The translations under genes were made by a program, and so were the position numbers. Shown piece by piece: positions 8,603 to 18,027 of a DNA stretch of 64,000 bases. Each line of letters starts with the position of its first letter. Position 1 is the stretch's first letter. This DNA comes from DATFDN01 sp963767645. GTDB lineage: Bacteria; Pseudomonadota; Alphaproteobacteria; Acetobacterales; Acetobacteraceae. The stretch spans positions 558,001 through 622,000 of the forward strand of contig CAVYEW010000010.1 of NCBI GenBank assembly GCA_963767645.1, given 5' to 3'. The notes beneath the pieces were generated by a model. That model had not been told where the DNA came from and did no database searches. It saw nothing but the letters and a program-made list of their open reading frames with translations.

Positions 8603-10288
8603 GTGCTCACCGCCCTCTCGATCCGCGACGTCGTGCTGATCGAGCGGCTCGACCTCTTCTTCGGCGCCGGGCTTACCGTGCTGACCGGCGAGACCGGCGC
8701 CGGCAAGTCCATCCTGCTCGACAGCCTCGGCCTGGCGCTCGGCGCACGGGCGGAGGCGGGGCTGGTGCGCGGCGGCGCCGAGCAGGCGTCGGTGACTGCC
8801 TGCTTCGATCACTCGCCGGACCCCGTCCTGGCCCTGCTGGCCGAGCAGGGTGTCGAGGCGGAGGACGATCTGGTGCTGCGCCGGGTGGTCGGCCGGGACG
8901 GCCGCTCGCGCGCCTTCGTGGGCGACCAGCCGGTGGGCGTCGGCCTGCTGCGCCGGCTCGGCGCGCTGCTGGTCGAGGTGCAGGGCCAGCACGAGCAGAT
9001 AGGCCTAGCCGACCCGGTAACGCATACCGCTCTGCTGGACGCCTTCGGCGTTCCCGCCCGCCTGCGCCAGGACGTCGCCGCCGCCTGGCGAGCCTGGCAC
9101 GGCGCCATGGCCGCGTTGGCCGAGGCCCGCGAAGCGGTCGCGGCGGCGGCCCGCGACGAGGACTGGCTCCGCCACGCGGTCGAGGAGCTGGCGATGTTGG
9201 CGCCGCTGCCGGACGAGGAGGACCATCTCGCCGCCGAACGCCAGGCCTTGCAGGCCGGCGAGCGTCGGGCGGAGGCGATCGCCTCGGCACTTGCCGAACT
9301 GACCCCCCGCGACCGTCGTGCTTCGGGTCCGGCCGCGGCGTTGCGTGCCGCCTCGCGCGCGCTGCATCGGCTGGCTTCTCCGCGCGCGGGCGAGGCCGAC
9401 GATCTGGCCGCCCCGGCGATCGCCGCGTTGGAGCGAGCGGAGGAGGCGTTGGCGGAGGCGGAGACCGCGTTGACTCGGCTCGCCGCCGAGGCCGAGGCCG
9501 ATCCGCGCCGGCTGGAGCAGACGGAGGAGCGGCTGTTCGCGCTGCGCGCCGCCGCCCGCAAGCATGCCGTCATGCCGGCGGAGCTGCCCGGCTTGCTGGA
9601 CGCGCTCTCCGCCCGGCTGGCCGGGCTGGAGAGCGGCGCCGCCGAGGTCGAACATCTGGCCGCCGCCGCCGCCGCCGCGCGTGCCGCGTTTGTTGAGACC
9701 GCGGGACGCCTGACAAAAGCCCGCCAGGACGCAGCCGAGCGTCTGACCCGCGCCGTCACCCGCGAGCTGCCGCCGCTGCGGCTCGACAAGGCGCGTTTCG
9801 TGGTCGAGGTCGCGCCTATGGACGAGGGCGCGTGGGGACCGAACGGGGCCGATGCGGTGCGCTTCCTGGTCGCGACCAATCCCGGCCAGGCGCCGGGACC
9901 GCTGGCCCGCGTCGCCTCCGGCGGCGAGCTGTCGCGGCTGATGCTGGCGCTCAAGGTCGTGCTCGCCAGCGGCTCCGCGGTTCCTACGCTGGTGTTCGAC
10001 GAGGTCGATTCCGGGGTCGGCGGCGCGACGGCGGCGGCGGTGGGCGAGCGGCTGGCGCGAGTGGCCGAGCGGGTCCAGGTCCTGGTCGTGACGCACAGTC
10101 CGCAGGTCGCGGCGCGCGGCGCGACGCATCTGCGCGTTGCCAAGGCGGTTACGCGCGGCCGCGCGAGCACCGGGGTCGAGACGCTGGACGCGCGCGCGCG
10201 GCGCGAGGAGATCGCGCGGATGCTGGCCGGCGAGACCGTCACCGAGGCCGCGCGGGCGGCGGCCGACGACCTGCTGGCCACCGCGTGA
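8603..10288 (+). CDS. recN: DNA repair protein RecN
   Basis: A 561-residue SMC-like ATPase. Walker A is GETGAGKS at residues 29-36. A long central coiled coil is rich in Ala, Glu and Arg. The C-terminal ATPase lobe has the signature ASGGELSR (~residue 437), Walker B with VFDEVDSGVGG (~465) and the switch VVTHSPQVAARG. RecN acts early in double-strand break repair, holding broken ends for RecA. The start is a GTG at 8603, four bases after bamD; no ATG in this frame gives the conserved N-terminus. The stop overlaps the ligA GTG (GTGA), so the genes are coupled. Confidence 0.94.
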   Translation: MLTALSIRDVVLIERLDLFFGAGLTVLTGETGAGKSILLDSLGLALGARAEAGLVRGGAEQASVTACFDHSPDPVLALLAEQGVEAEDDLVLRRVVGRDGRSRAFVGDQPVGVGLLRRLGALLVEVQGQHEQIGLADPVTHTALLDAFGVPARLRQDVAAAWRAWHGAMAALAEAREAVAAAARDEDWLRHAVEELAMLAPLPDEEDHLAAERQALQAGERRAEAIASALAELTPRDRRASGPAAALRAASRALHRLASPRAGEADDLAAPAIAALERAEEALAEAETALTRLAAEAEADPRRLEQTEERLFALRAAARKHAVMPAELPGLLDALSARLAGLESGAAEVEHLAAAAAAARAAFVETAGRLTKARQDAAERLTRAVTRELPPLRLDKARFVVEVAPMDEGAWGPNGADAVRFLVATNPGQAPGPLARVASGGELSRLMLALKVVLASGSAVPTLVFDEVDSGVGGATAAAVGERLARVAERVQVLVVTHSPQVAARGATHLRVAKAVTRGRASTGVETLDARARREEIARMLAGETVTEAARAAADDLLATA

Positions 10289-12372
10289 GCCAAAGCGAAG
10301 TCGCGGGGTTGACGGAGGAGGAGGCAGCGTCCGAGCTGGCCCGCCTGGCCGCTGAGATCGCCCGTCACGACCGGTTGTACCACGCACAGGACGCGCCGGA
10401 GATCACCGACGCCGAATACGACGCGCTGCGCCGGCGCAACGCGGAGATCGAAGCCCGTTTCCCGGCGCTGGTCCGCGCCGACTCGCCCGCGCGCCGCGTT
10501 GGCGGCCCGCTCGCCGGCGGCTTCGCCAAGCTGCGCCATCGCGTGCCGATGCTCTCGCTCGACAACGCGTTCGATGCGGCGGAATTCGCGGAGTTCTGGG
10601 CGCGTGCCCGCCGTTTCCTCGGCCTTGCGCCGGCTGCGCCGCTCGAGCTGGTGGGCGAGCCGAAGATCGATGGGCTGTCGATCAACCTTACCTACGAGAA
10701 CGGCCTTCTGGTCCGCGGCGCGACGCGCGGCGACGGCACAGAGGGCGAGGACGTCACCGCCAATTTGCGCACCATCGCGACGGTGCCGCAGCGCCTGCGC
10801 GGTGCGGCTCCGGCGCTGATCGAGATTCGCGGCGAGGTGTTCATGACCAAGGCCGACTTCCTGGCGCTGAACGCGGCGCTGGAGGCGGCGGGCGAACGGA
10901 TGCTGGCCAATCCGCGCAACGGCGCCGCCGGCAGCCTTCGCCAGCTCGACGTGAAGGTGACGGCGGGGCGGCCCCTGTCGCTGTTCGCCTATGCCATGGG
11001 CGAGGCGAGCGAGCCGGTTGCCGATACGCATTCCGGCTATCTCGAACGGCTGCGCGATTGGGGCTTCACGGTCAATCCGCTCTCGCGACTGCTGGCCGAC
11101 GAAGCGGCGGCGGTTTCCTTCCAAGCAGAGATCGACCAGTGCCGCGCCGGGCTCCCCTACGACATCGATGGCGCGGTGTACAAGATCAACGCACTCGCCT
11201 TGCAGCGCCGCCTGGGCTTCGCCGGCCGCGCGCCGCGCTGGGCGGTGGCATGGAAGTTCCCGGCCGAACAGACCACTACGCGGCTGAACGATATCCGCAT
11301 CCAGGTCGGCCGCACCGGGGCGCTGACCCCGGTCGCCGAGCTGCAGCCGGTCAATGTCGGCGGCGTGCTGGTCGCGCGCGCTACCTTGCACAACGAGGAC
11401 GAGATCGCGCGCAAGGACGTGCGCGTCGGCGACACGGTACTGGTGCAGCGCGCGGGCGACGTGATCCCGCAAGTCCTCGCGGTGCTGCTGGATCGCCGCC
11501 CGCCGGGCGCCGTCCCCTATGTGTTCCCCGAGACCTGCCCGGCCTGCGGCAGCGCCGCCTTGCGCCCGCCGGGCGAGGCGGTGCGGCGCTGCACCGGCGG
11601 CCTGGTCTGCCCGGCGCAGCGTGTCGAGCGGCTGGTCCATTTCGTCTCCCGCCCGGCCTTCGACATCGACGGGCTGGGCGAGAAGACCATCCAGGAATTC
11701 TACGAGCTGGGCTGGCTGTCCGGTCCCGCCGACATCTTCCGCCTCCCCGCGCGGGAGGCGGAGATCGCGACGCGGGAAGGCTGGGGGCCGGTTTCGGCAC
11801 GCAATCTTTCGCGGGCGATCGAGGCGCGTCGGCGCATCGCGCTCGACCGCTTCATCTATGCCCTCGGCATCCGCCGCATCGGCGAGCGCAACGCGCGGCT
11901 GCTCGCGCACCATTATGGCAGCTTCGCCGGCTGGCGAGAGCGGATGCTCGCGGCAACCGTGACCGGCTCGGAGCCCCGCCTGGAGCTGGGCTCCATCGTC
12001 GGCATCGGCCCCGCCATCGCCGAGGAGCTGGCGGACTTCTTCGCCGAGCCGCGCAACGTTGCCGCCCTCGACGAGTTGGCGGCCGAGCTTGTCATCGAAC
12101 ACGCCTCGCCCGCCGGGGTGTCCGGCAACGCCCTTGCCAGCAAGACCATCGTGTTCACTGGCACCATGCAGACGATGAGCCGGCCGGAGGCGAAGGCGCG
12201 CGCCGAAGCATTGGGCGCCAAAGTGACCGATGCCGTGTCGAAGCGAACGGACTACGTGGTGGTCGGCGCCGACGCGGGATCGAAGGCAAGGCGCGCGGGA
12301 GAACTCGGCGTCAAGACGCTGAGCGAGGCCGAGTGGCGGGAGCTGGCCGGGTTGAGTGACGCGGCCCGGTGA
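10285..12372 (+). CDS. ligA: NAD-dependent DNA ligase LigA
   Basis: A 695-residue protein. It has the Ia domain (RLAAEIARHDRLYHAQ), the adenylation site EPKIDGLS with the AMP-accepting Lys at residue 127, the OB fold (GRTGALTPVAEL), a four-Cys zinc finger (C418, C421, C436, C442, the standard X2-X14-X5 spacing), helix-hairpin-helix repeats and a C-terminal BRCT domain (~613-690, IVFTGTMQTMSRPEAK). It seals nicks in replication and repair using NAD+. The GTG start at 10285 overlaps the recN stop. Length is normal for the family (about 670-710). Confidence 0.97.
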   Translation: MSQSEVAGLTEEEAASELARLAAEIARHDRLYHAQDAPEITDAEYDALRRRNAEIEARFPALVRADSPARRVGGPLAGGFAKLRHRVPMLSLDNAFDAAEFAEFWARARRFLGLAPAAPLELVGEPKIDGLSINLTYENGLLVRGATRGDGTEGEDVTANLRTIATVPQRLRGAAPALIEIRGEVFMTKADFLALNAALEAAGERMLANPRNGAAGSLRQLDVKVTAGRPLSLFAYAMGEASEPVADTHSGYLERLRDWGFTVNPLSRLLADEAAAVSFQAEIDQCRAGLPYDIDGAVYKINALALQRRLGFAGRAPRWAVAWKFPAEQTTTRLNDIRIQVGRTGALTPVAELQPVNVGGVLVARATLHNEDEIARKDVRVGDTVLVQRAGDVIPQVLAVLLDRRPPGAVPYVFPETCPACGSAALRPPGEAVRRCTGGLVCPAQRVERLVHFVSRPAFDIDGLGEKTIQEFYELGWLSGPADIFRLPAREAEIATREGWGPVSARNLSRAIEARRRIALDRFIYALGIRRIGERNARLLAHHYGSFAGWRERMLAATVTGSEPRLELGSIVGIGPAIAEELADFFAEPRNVAALDELAAELVIEHASPAGVSGNALASKTIVFTGTMQTMSRPEAKARAEALGAKVTDAVSKRTDYVVVGADAGSKARRAGELGVKTLSEAEWRELAGLSDAAR

Positions 12373-12436
12373 GCATGCACTGGAAGGCCGTGCCGCGCCG
12401 GCCTAGATGAAAGAAGGCGGTAGCGGAGGACGAGCC

Positions 12437-12871
12437 ATGTTCATCTCAGAGGTGCTGCGCATCAAGGGGAACGCGGTAGCCACGGTTTCCCCGGACGACA
12501 ACATCCAGGCGGCAGTGCGCAAGCTGGCAGAGCTGCGCATCGGCGCCGTCGTCGTGCAGGACAAGTGGCAGAAGCTTGTCGGCATCTTCAGCGAGCGCGA
12601 CCTGGTCAGGCTGCTGCATCGGGAATGGAAGGAGGCGCTCGATCACCGTGTCGGGGACGTGATGACCCGCTCCGTCATCACTTGCCGCTCGTCGGACCGG
12701 ATCGACTCCGTGCTGTCGGTGATTACCTTGAACAAGGTCCGGCACGTGCCGGTGGTGGACAACGGCACGCTTGCCGGCATCGTGAGCATCGGCGATCTCG
12801 TCAAGCACCGGCTGGACGAGAAGGAGATGGAGGCAGGCGTTCTGCTGGAGATTTCCCGAATGCGGGGATGA
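12437..12871 (+). CDS. CBS-domain protein (paired CBS module)
   Basis: A 144-residue protein made of two CBS motifs: residues ~8-60 (ATVSPDDNIQAAVRKLAELRIGAVVV, then GIFSERDLVRLL) and ~75-130 (VITCRSSDRIDSVLSVITLNKVRHVPVVD, then GIVSIGDLVKHR). Such stand-alone pairs bind adenine nucleotides or NADH and signal energy state; the partner is unknown here. The start at ATG 12437 is supported by GGAGGA about 7 bases upstream, rather than the ATG at 12407. It lies between ligA and a glycosidase and may be transcribed alone. Confidence 0.88.
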   Translation: MFISEVLRIKGNAVATVSPDDNIQAAVRKLAELRIGAVVVQDKWQKLVGIFSERDLVRLLHREWKEALDHRVGDVMTRSVITCRSSDRIDSVLSVITLNKVRHVPVVDNGTLAGIVSIGDLVKHRLDEKEMEAGVLLEISRMRG

Positions 12872-12952
12872 GGGCGGGCGCCGACTTTCGCTGATCCTCT
12901 CGCAACCGAGCGGCAACCAGCGGCTTATACGTGGGTGCCTGGGGAGAGAGCA

Positions 12953-15205
12953 GTGTCGCGGACGGATGTGAACCTCTTCTGGCTGCGGCCCGGGGAGTAC
13001 TCGGCCCATCAAGGCCATTCCCTTCTCGTCACCGACTACCATGGCCGCATCCGCTCCGGGACCGAGGGGCTCTTCCTGCACCGGACCCGGTTCCTCTCGC
13101 GCCTGGTGATGAAGGTCAACGACGAGGAGCCGCATTTCGTCTCCGTCAACCCGGTCGAGCCGCACTTCCTGATCTCCTACTATTTGGCTCCGTCCCCCGC
13201 CGGGGCCGAAGCCGGGCCGTCGCCGGAGGACAAGGAGGCGTCCGGTGGTGAGATGGCCAACAAGGGCATCGAGATTCAGGTGAACCACTTCGTCGGCGGC
13301 GGATTGCATCAGGACATTCACGTCACCAATCACGGTCTGGCCAAGGCGACCGTCTTTCTCGCCTGGGAGCTTGCGGCGGACTATGCCGACCAATCCGAGG
13401 CGCAGAGCGGCGAGCGTCAACAGAAGGCGCCGGTGGAACTTGCTTGGAACAAGCGCCACCACGGCGGCGAGGTCGTGTTCCACTACCGCCATCCCGAGCT
13501 TCCGCATGGAACCATCGTCAGCTTCACCGGTCCGGCCGATTTCGTCGAGGGCATGGGGACGGTGTTTTGCGGGCTCGAACTCGCGCCGCAGCAGACCCGC
13601 ACGCTCGGCATCGATGTCGCGCCGGTCTTCAAGGGCGAGCGGATCGATCCCTCCTACGGACTGGATGGCGCCATCAAGGCCGGTTGCACGGCCGAAAAGG
13701 TCCGGGAGGAATGGAACGCCGGCTGCGCGCGGTTGCGCGTGACCAATCCCGTGGTGCAGACCGCCTGGGACCGCGCCGCCGCCGATCTGGGTTCGCTCCA
13801 CTTGCTGGAGGGTGAGGGGGAGGAGCGGTTCACGCCGGCGGCCGGCGTTCCGAACTACATCGCCCTGTTCGGGCGCGACACACTGACGGCGGCTTGGCAG
13901 TCCGCGCTGCTCAACCCGGCAACCTTGCGCGGCTCCTTGCGGCTGATCGGCAAATGGAACGCGCAGGAGTACGACGACAAAATCGACGCGCAGCCGGGCA
14001 AGGTGCTGCATCAGCGCCAGCTCAGCCCGTTGGCGCTGCTTGGCAAGAAGCCGTTCCTGCACTATTACGGCGACTACTCGGCGCCCGGTCTGTTCCTGCT
14101 CGGGCTGGCGAATGACCTCGCCCATACGGGGGACAAGGAGTTCTTCCTGTCGATGCGCGACAAGGCGCTCGGCACCTTGGAATGGATGGACCGCGACGGC
14201 GATCTCGATCACGACGGCTTCTACGAATACCAGACGCGCGCCGGGAAATCGGGAACCAAAAACCAGGGCTGGAAGGATTCCGAGCAAGCGATCCTGCACG
14301 CAGACGGCCGCATGGTGGCCGACCCGATCGCGGTCTGCGAAGTGCAGGGCCTTTATTACGCGGCGAAGCAGGCGATGGCGCTCGCCTTCGCCGCTGTCGG
14401 CGAACCGGCGCGTGCTGCGGATCTGCTCTCCCAGGCCGATGCGCTGAAGCGGCGCTTCAACGACCGGTTCTGGCTGGAGGAGGAGCGGTTCATCGCCCTT
14501 GCGCTTGACCCTGACAAGCGCCCGGTCAGAAGCATCGCCGACAATCCCGGCGCATGCCTGGCCTATGGCATCGTCGATGCCGACAAGGCGCAAGCGGTCG
14601 CGGATCGGCTGATGGCACCCGACCTGTTCAGCGGCTGGGGCATCCGCACCTTGTCGAGCGAACATCCCGCCTACAACCCGCTCGCCTATCATTTGGGAAC
14701 CGTGTGGCCGTTCGCTAACGCTCTGACGGGCTTTGGTTTCAAGCGGTACGGGTTTGATCCGATGCTGCATCGCGTGGCCCACAGCCTTTTCGATGCCAGC
14801 CAGTTGTTTCACCTTGACCGCTTGCCCGAGGTGTTCGGCGGACATCCCCGCGACCGCCGTCATCCGCACCCTAGCATCTATCCCGGCGCCTGCGCGCCGC
14901 AGGCCTGGTCCGCCAGCGCTGTTGTGATGCTGGTCCAATCGATGCTTGGGCTGACCCCGCTGGCGCTGCGAAACACGCTGATCGTGGACCCCGATTTGCC
15001 CGAGTGGCTGCCCGAGGTGACGCTTGAGGGCGTCCAGGTCGGCGAGGCGCGGGTCGATCTGCATTTCTGGCGCGAGGATTCGGGCTTCACGGACCACAAG
15101 GTCGTGCAGGCAAGCGGCGGCCTGACCGTGCGCCGGCACAAACGCCCGGACAGGTCGGGAGTGGACGATCACCTCGCCGCCGCCATACGCGAGGTGATCG
15201 GCTGA
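12953..15205 (+). CDS. Amylo-alpha-1,6-glucosidase / glycogen debranching-type glycosidase
   Basis: A 750-residue protein. The N-terminal beta-sandwich domain (residues ~10-200, GDE_N type) includes HRTRFLSRLVMKVND. The C-terminal (alpha/alpha)6 barrel has YIALFGRDTLTAAWQSALL, DHDGFYEYQTRAGKSGTKNQGWKDS and the end signature YPGACAPQAWSASAVVML. These are hallmarks of amylo-alpha-1,6-glucosidase family proteins, which hydrolyse alpha-glucan branches or related sugars. No signal peptide is seen, so it acts in the cytoplasm. A GTG at 12953 is preferred because GGGGAG lies 7 bases before it; a GTG at 12935 is also open. No glycogen synthesis genes are in the window. Confidence 0.85.
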   Translation: MSRTDVNLFWLRPGEYSAHQGHSLLVTDYHGRIRSGTEGLFLHRTRFLSRLVMKVNDEEPHFVSVNPVEPHFLISYYLAPSPAGAEAGPSPEDKEASGGEMANKGIEIQVNHFVGGGLHQDIHVTNHGLAKATVFLAWELAADYADQSEAQSGERQQKAPVELAWNKRHHGGEVVFHYRHPELPHGTIVSFTGPADFVEGMGTVFCGLELAPQQTRTLGIDVAPVFKGERIDPSYGLDGAIKAGCTAEKVREEWNAGCARLRVTNPVVQTAWDRAAADLGSLHLLEGEGEERFTPAAGVPNYIALFGRDTLTAAWQSALLNPATLRGSLRLIGKWNAQEYDDKIDAQPGKVLHQRQLSPLALLGKKPFLHYYGDYSAPGLFLLGLANDLAHTGDKEFFLSMRDKALGTLEWMDRDGDLDHDGFYEYQTRAGKSGTKNQGWKDSEQAILHADGRMVADPIAVCEVQGLYYAAKQAMALAFAAVGEPARAADLLSQADALKRRFNDRFWLEEERFIALALDPDKRPVRSIADNPGACLAYGIVDADKAQAVADRLMAPDLFSGWGIRTLSSEHPAYNPLAYHLGTVWPFANALTGFGFKRYGFDPMLHRVAHSLFDASQLFHLDRLPEVFGGHPRDRRHPHPSIYPGACAPQAWSASAVVMLVQSMLGLTPLALRNTLIVDPDLPEWLPEVTLEGVQVGEARVDLHFWREDSGFTDHKVVQASGGLTVRRHKRPDRSGVDDHLAAAIREVIG

Positions 15206-15376
15206 AGTGGCCGAGACCGGCGGTTGTGGAGCTAACCGAGCACGCGATTGCGGTTTCACCGCGGCCAGCCTGTTACCGCTCACGCAAGGCGCTACCGCGG
15301 CCCGGCACCTTGCCCGACCACATGCCGAGCGCGCAGCGTCGCTATGCTGAGCGGAGCCCGGGCGCTTCCAGCACTG

Positions 15377-15404
15377 TTGCAAATCCCGCACGGCTCGCTA
15401 TAGG
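15377..15404 (+). promoter_or_regulatory. Candidate promoter of the hydroxyarylic acid decarboxylase cluster
   Basis: TTGCAA at 15377-15382 and TATAGG at 15399-15404 are 16 bases apart, predicting a start near 15411 and a ~50-base leader before the UbiX-like gene at 15464. The rest of the 258-bp gap from 15206 shows no gene, and no regulator gene adjoins the cluster. Confidence 0.4.
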
Positions 15405-15463
15405 CTGATTGAGGGCTCACAAGTTACTGACTGGGTCCATCTCGCCCGCGAGGAACGAGCGGT

Positions 15464-16081
15464 ATGCGGATTATCGTTGCGATGACCGGCGCAACAGGCG
15501 CCGCCTACGGCATCCGCCTCCTGGCCGCGCTGGAGGAACTCGGCGTCGAGCGCCACCTGATCCTGAGCCGCTGGGCCGAGGTGACAATCATTAAGGAGAC
15601 CGGCCACACCGCACGGGAGGTCGGCGCCATGGCGTCCGTCCTGCACTCGCGTAGCAACCAAGGTGCAGTGATCGCGAGCGGCTCGTTCCGCCACGACGGG
15701 ATGATCATCGCACCGTGCAGCATGAAGACGCTATCGGCCATCCGCCATGGTTTCGCCGACGGGCTCATCCCGCGCGCGGCCGACGTGACACTGAAGGAGC
15801 GGCGGCGCCTCGTGCTGCTGGCGCGCGAGACCCCGCTGAACGACATCCATCTTGAGAACATGCTGGCGTTAAGCCGAATGGGCGCGGTTATCGCGCCGCC
15901 GGTGCCGGCGTTTTACAGCAACCCACAGACGATCGGCGATTTGATCGACCACACCATCGGGCGCGTGCTGGATCTGTTTGGGCTGGCGATGCCTCAGATG
16001 CGACGCTGGACAGGGATGCGCGCGAGTAGCAAACTTCAGTCGCCTATCGAACTATCTCCTGTCGCCAACACCGGAAGCTGA
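15464..16081 (+). CDS. UbiX-like flavin prenyltransferase, VdcB type
   Basis: A 205-residue flavoprotein with the UbiX signature: MTGATGAAYGIRLL for FMN phosphate binding at the N-terminus, IIAPCSMKTLSAIRHG in the middle and RETPLNDIHLENMLALSRMGAVI near the dimethylallyl phosphate site. UbiX joins dimethylallyl phosphate to FMN to make prenyl-FMN, the cofactor of UbiD decarboxylases. Its position before UbiD and a VdcD-like gene marks it as the B subunit of a phenolic acid decarboxylase system. It has ~15 extra C-terminal residues compared with typical UbiX. The next gene starts 2 bp after the stop. Confidence 0.9.
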   Translation: MRIIVAMTGATGAAYGIRLLAALEELGVERHLILSRWAEVTIIKETGHTAREVGAMASVLHSRSNQGAVIASGSFRHDGMIIAPCSMKTLSAIRHGFADGLIPRAADVTLKERRRLVLLARETPLNDIHLENMLALSRMGAVIAPPVPAFYSNPQTIGDLIDHTIGRVLDLFGLAMPQMRRWTGMRASSKLQSPIELSPVANTGS

Positions 16082-16083
16082 TC

Positions 16084-16584
16084 ATGAGCGAGGCCGAGCA
16101 CATTTATACGCCGCCGCCGGTCGCAGCCGCGAACGCGGTGCCGGCGGAAGTAGCACGTTATCTCGATGGCACGGACCTGCTGGCGAAGACGCAAGCACTT
16201 CGCCTGTCAACGGTCGACGCCGCGGGCTGGCCACATGCCGCGCTGCTCAGCGCCGGCGACATGGTCGCGCTGCCGTCCGGACGCATCCGGCTGGTGCTCT
16301 TCCCGCAATCCACCACGACGGCCAACTTGGTGCGCGACGGGCGGATCAGTCTCACGTTGGCGCTCGACGGCGGGATGTGCGAGCTGCGGATGCACGCGCG
16401 CCAGCTTGCGCATTCTTCGCCCGACGTACCGCTGGCCTTCTTCGAGGCCGAGGTGGAGACGGCGCGTACCCATGTGGCGCCATATGCCGATGTTACCAGC
16501 GGGATTACATTCACCTTGCACGACCCGCAGGCGGTGCTCCCGCGGTGGCAGCGGCAGATCGCCGCAATGCGCGCGGCGGCCTGA
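16084..16584 (+). CDS. Pyridoxamine 5'-phosphate oxidase-fold flavin/heme-binding-type protein
   Basis: A 166-residue protein with a split-barrel fold like pyridoxamine-phosphate oxidase. Residues ~38-75 (ALRLSTVDAAGWPHAALLSAGDMVAL, then IRLVLFPQSTTTANLVRDGRISLTLAL) match the beta-barrel that binds FMN, F420 or heme in this superfamily. Such proteins are seldom part of vanillate or hydroxybenzoate decarboxylase operons, so its placement between the B and C genes suggests a role in cofactor maturation, oxidation state or oxygen protection of prenyl-FMN. That role is inference. The gap is 2 bp to the UbiX gene and 15 bp to the UbiD gene. Confidence 0.7.
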   Translation: MSEAEHIYTPPPVAAANAVPAEVARYLDGTDLLAKTQALRLSTVDAAGWPHAALLSAGDMVALPSGRIRLVLFPQSTTTANLVRDGRISLTLALDGGMCELRMHARQLAHSSPDVPLAFFEAEVETARTHVAPYADVTSGITFTLHDPQAVLPRWQRQIAAMRAAA

Positions 16585-16599
16585 AGCGGGGACAGATCG

Positions 16600-18027
16600 A
16601 TGCGGGCTTATCAGGATCTCCGTGAATTCCTCTCGGTGCTCGAGCAGGAGCGGCAGCTGCTGCGGATTACCGAATCCATCAACCTGGAGCCCGATCTGGC
16701 GGCCGCGGCCTGCGCGGCAACGCAACTCGGTGAGGCCAGTCCGGCGATTCATTTCAACAACATCGCCGGTTACACCAACGCCCAGGTGGTGATGAACGTC
16801 CATGGTTCCTGGCCCAACCATGCTTTGGCGCTTGGTATGGACAAGGACACGCCCCTGCGCGACCAATTCTTCGAGTTTGTCCGCCGCTTCAAGCAGTATC
16901 CGGGACAATTGGAGCGCGTGACCGGCGCGCCGTGGCAGGAGATTGTCGTCGATAAGGATGTAAACCTTTATCACCTAATGCCGCTATTTCGCGCGAACCG
17001 CGGCGATGCCGGCTGCTTCATCGACAAGCCGTGCGTCATCAGCCGCGATCCCGACGATTGGGACAACGACGATGTCGAGAACGTCGGTGTCTATCGCCTC
17101 CAGGTGAAGGGCCGCAATCGGCTCGGCTTACAGGCCCAGCCGCAGCATGACATTGCCGTCCACCTTGCCCATGCCGAGGAGCGCGGCGAGGATCTGCCGG
17201 TGGCGATCGCGCTGGGCACGGAGCCTGTCATTACCCTCATGGCGGCAACGCCGATGCTCTACAACCAGCTCGAATACAAGATGGCGGCTGTCATGCAGGG
17301 CAAGCCGTATCGCGTGGTCCAGACGGCGAAGGGATTGGACGTTCCCTGGGGAGCGGAATACGTGCTGGAGGGGCGAATACTCGCCGGACAGCGCGAACCG
17401 GAAGGCCCGTTCGGGGAGTTCCCCGGCTATTACTCAGGTTGCCACAGGTATCCAGTGATCGAAATCGATCGCGTATCGCATCGTAAAAATCCCATCTACA
17501 ACTCGGTGTATGTCGGCAGACCCTGGACCGAGCTCGATTTCCTGCAAGCGATGACGACGTGCACGCCGATCTTCGTGCAGCTGAACGCGATGTTCCCGGA
17601 GGTTGTCGCGGTCAATGCGCTTTATACGCATGGATTGGTGGTCATCGTTTCCACGAAAACCCGCTACGGCGGATTCGCGAAATCGGTCGGCCTGGGCGTT
17701 CTGACAACGCCGCACGGCCTCGGCTACGCCAAGATCATCATCGTCGTCGATGCCGATGTCGACCCGTTCGACTTGAAGCAGGTGATGTGGGCCTTATCCG
17801 TCAAAGTCAACCCGGCAGGCGATGTCCTGATCTTGCCAAACCTTGCGGAGAACTTGCTGGACCCCGCGGGTCAGCCGGCAGGGATGTCACACAAGATGAT
17901 CATCGACGCGACCACGCCGCTCGCGCCCGACCATCGTGGCGATTACGGGCAGGAACTCGATGTCCCGCAACGGACCGACACCTGGGGGACGAAGCTCGCC
18001 GCGCTGATGAAGGATCTGCGGAAATGA
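16600..18027 (+). CDS. UbiD-family hydroxyarylic acid (de)carboxylase, VdcC type
   Basis: A 475-residue protein. The N-terminus (RAYQDLREFLSVLEQERQLLRI) and the central VTGAPWQEIV, PLFRANRGDAGCFIDKP and HDIAVHLAHAEERGEDLPVAIALG are UbiD features. The catalytic acid region EGPFGEFPGYYSGCHRYPV holds the two conserved Glu residues of the Arg-Glu-Glu network. It should use prenyl-FMN for reversible decarboxylation of a hydroxybenzoate such as vanillate or 4-hydroxybenzoate. The substrate cannot be set from sequence. It is co-directional with the UbiX-like gene and overlaps the VdcD-like gene by four bases (ATGA at 18024). Confidence 0.9.
   Translation: MRAYQDLREFLSVLEQERQLLRITESINLEPDLAAAACAATQLGEASPAIHFNNIAGYTNAQVVMNVHGSWPNHALALGMDKDTPLRDQFFEFVRRFKQYPGQLERVTGAPWQEIVVDKDVNLYHLMPLFRANRGDAGCFIDKPCVISRDPDDWDNDDVENVGVYRLQVKGRNRLGLQAQPQHDIAVHLAHAEERGEDLPVAIALGTEPVITLMAATPMLYNQLEYKMAAVMQGKPYRVVQTAKGLDVPWGAEYVLEGRILAGQREPEGPFGEFPGYYSGCHRYPVIEIDRVSHRKNPIYNSVYVGRPWTELDFLQAMTTCTPIFVQLNAMFPEVVAVNALYTHGLVVIVSTKTRYGGFAKSVGLGVLTTPHGLGYAKIIIVVDADVDPFDLKQVMWALSVKVNPAGDVLILPNLAENLLDPAGQPAGMSHKMIIDATTPLAPDHRGDYGQELDVPQRTDTWGTKLAALMKDLRK

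Noticed and set aside
8809..12102. A 1097-codon open frame antisense to recN and ligA
   Set aside because: It is the shadow of two clear genes in GC-rich DNA; the composition is Arg- and Ser-rich with no domain, and both sense genes have full motif sets.
12446..15391. A 981-codon open frame antisense to the CBS and glycosidase genes
   Set aside because: It is a high-GC artefact; no recognisable family and it covers two well-supported genes.
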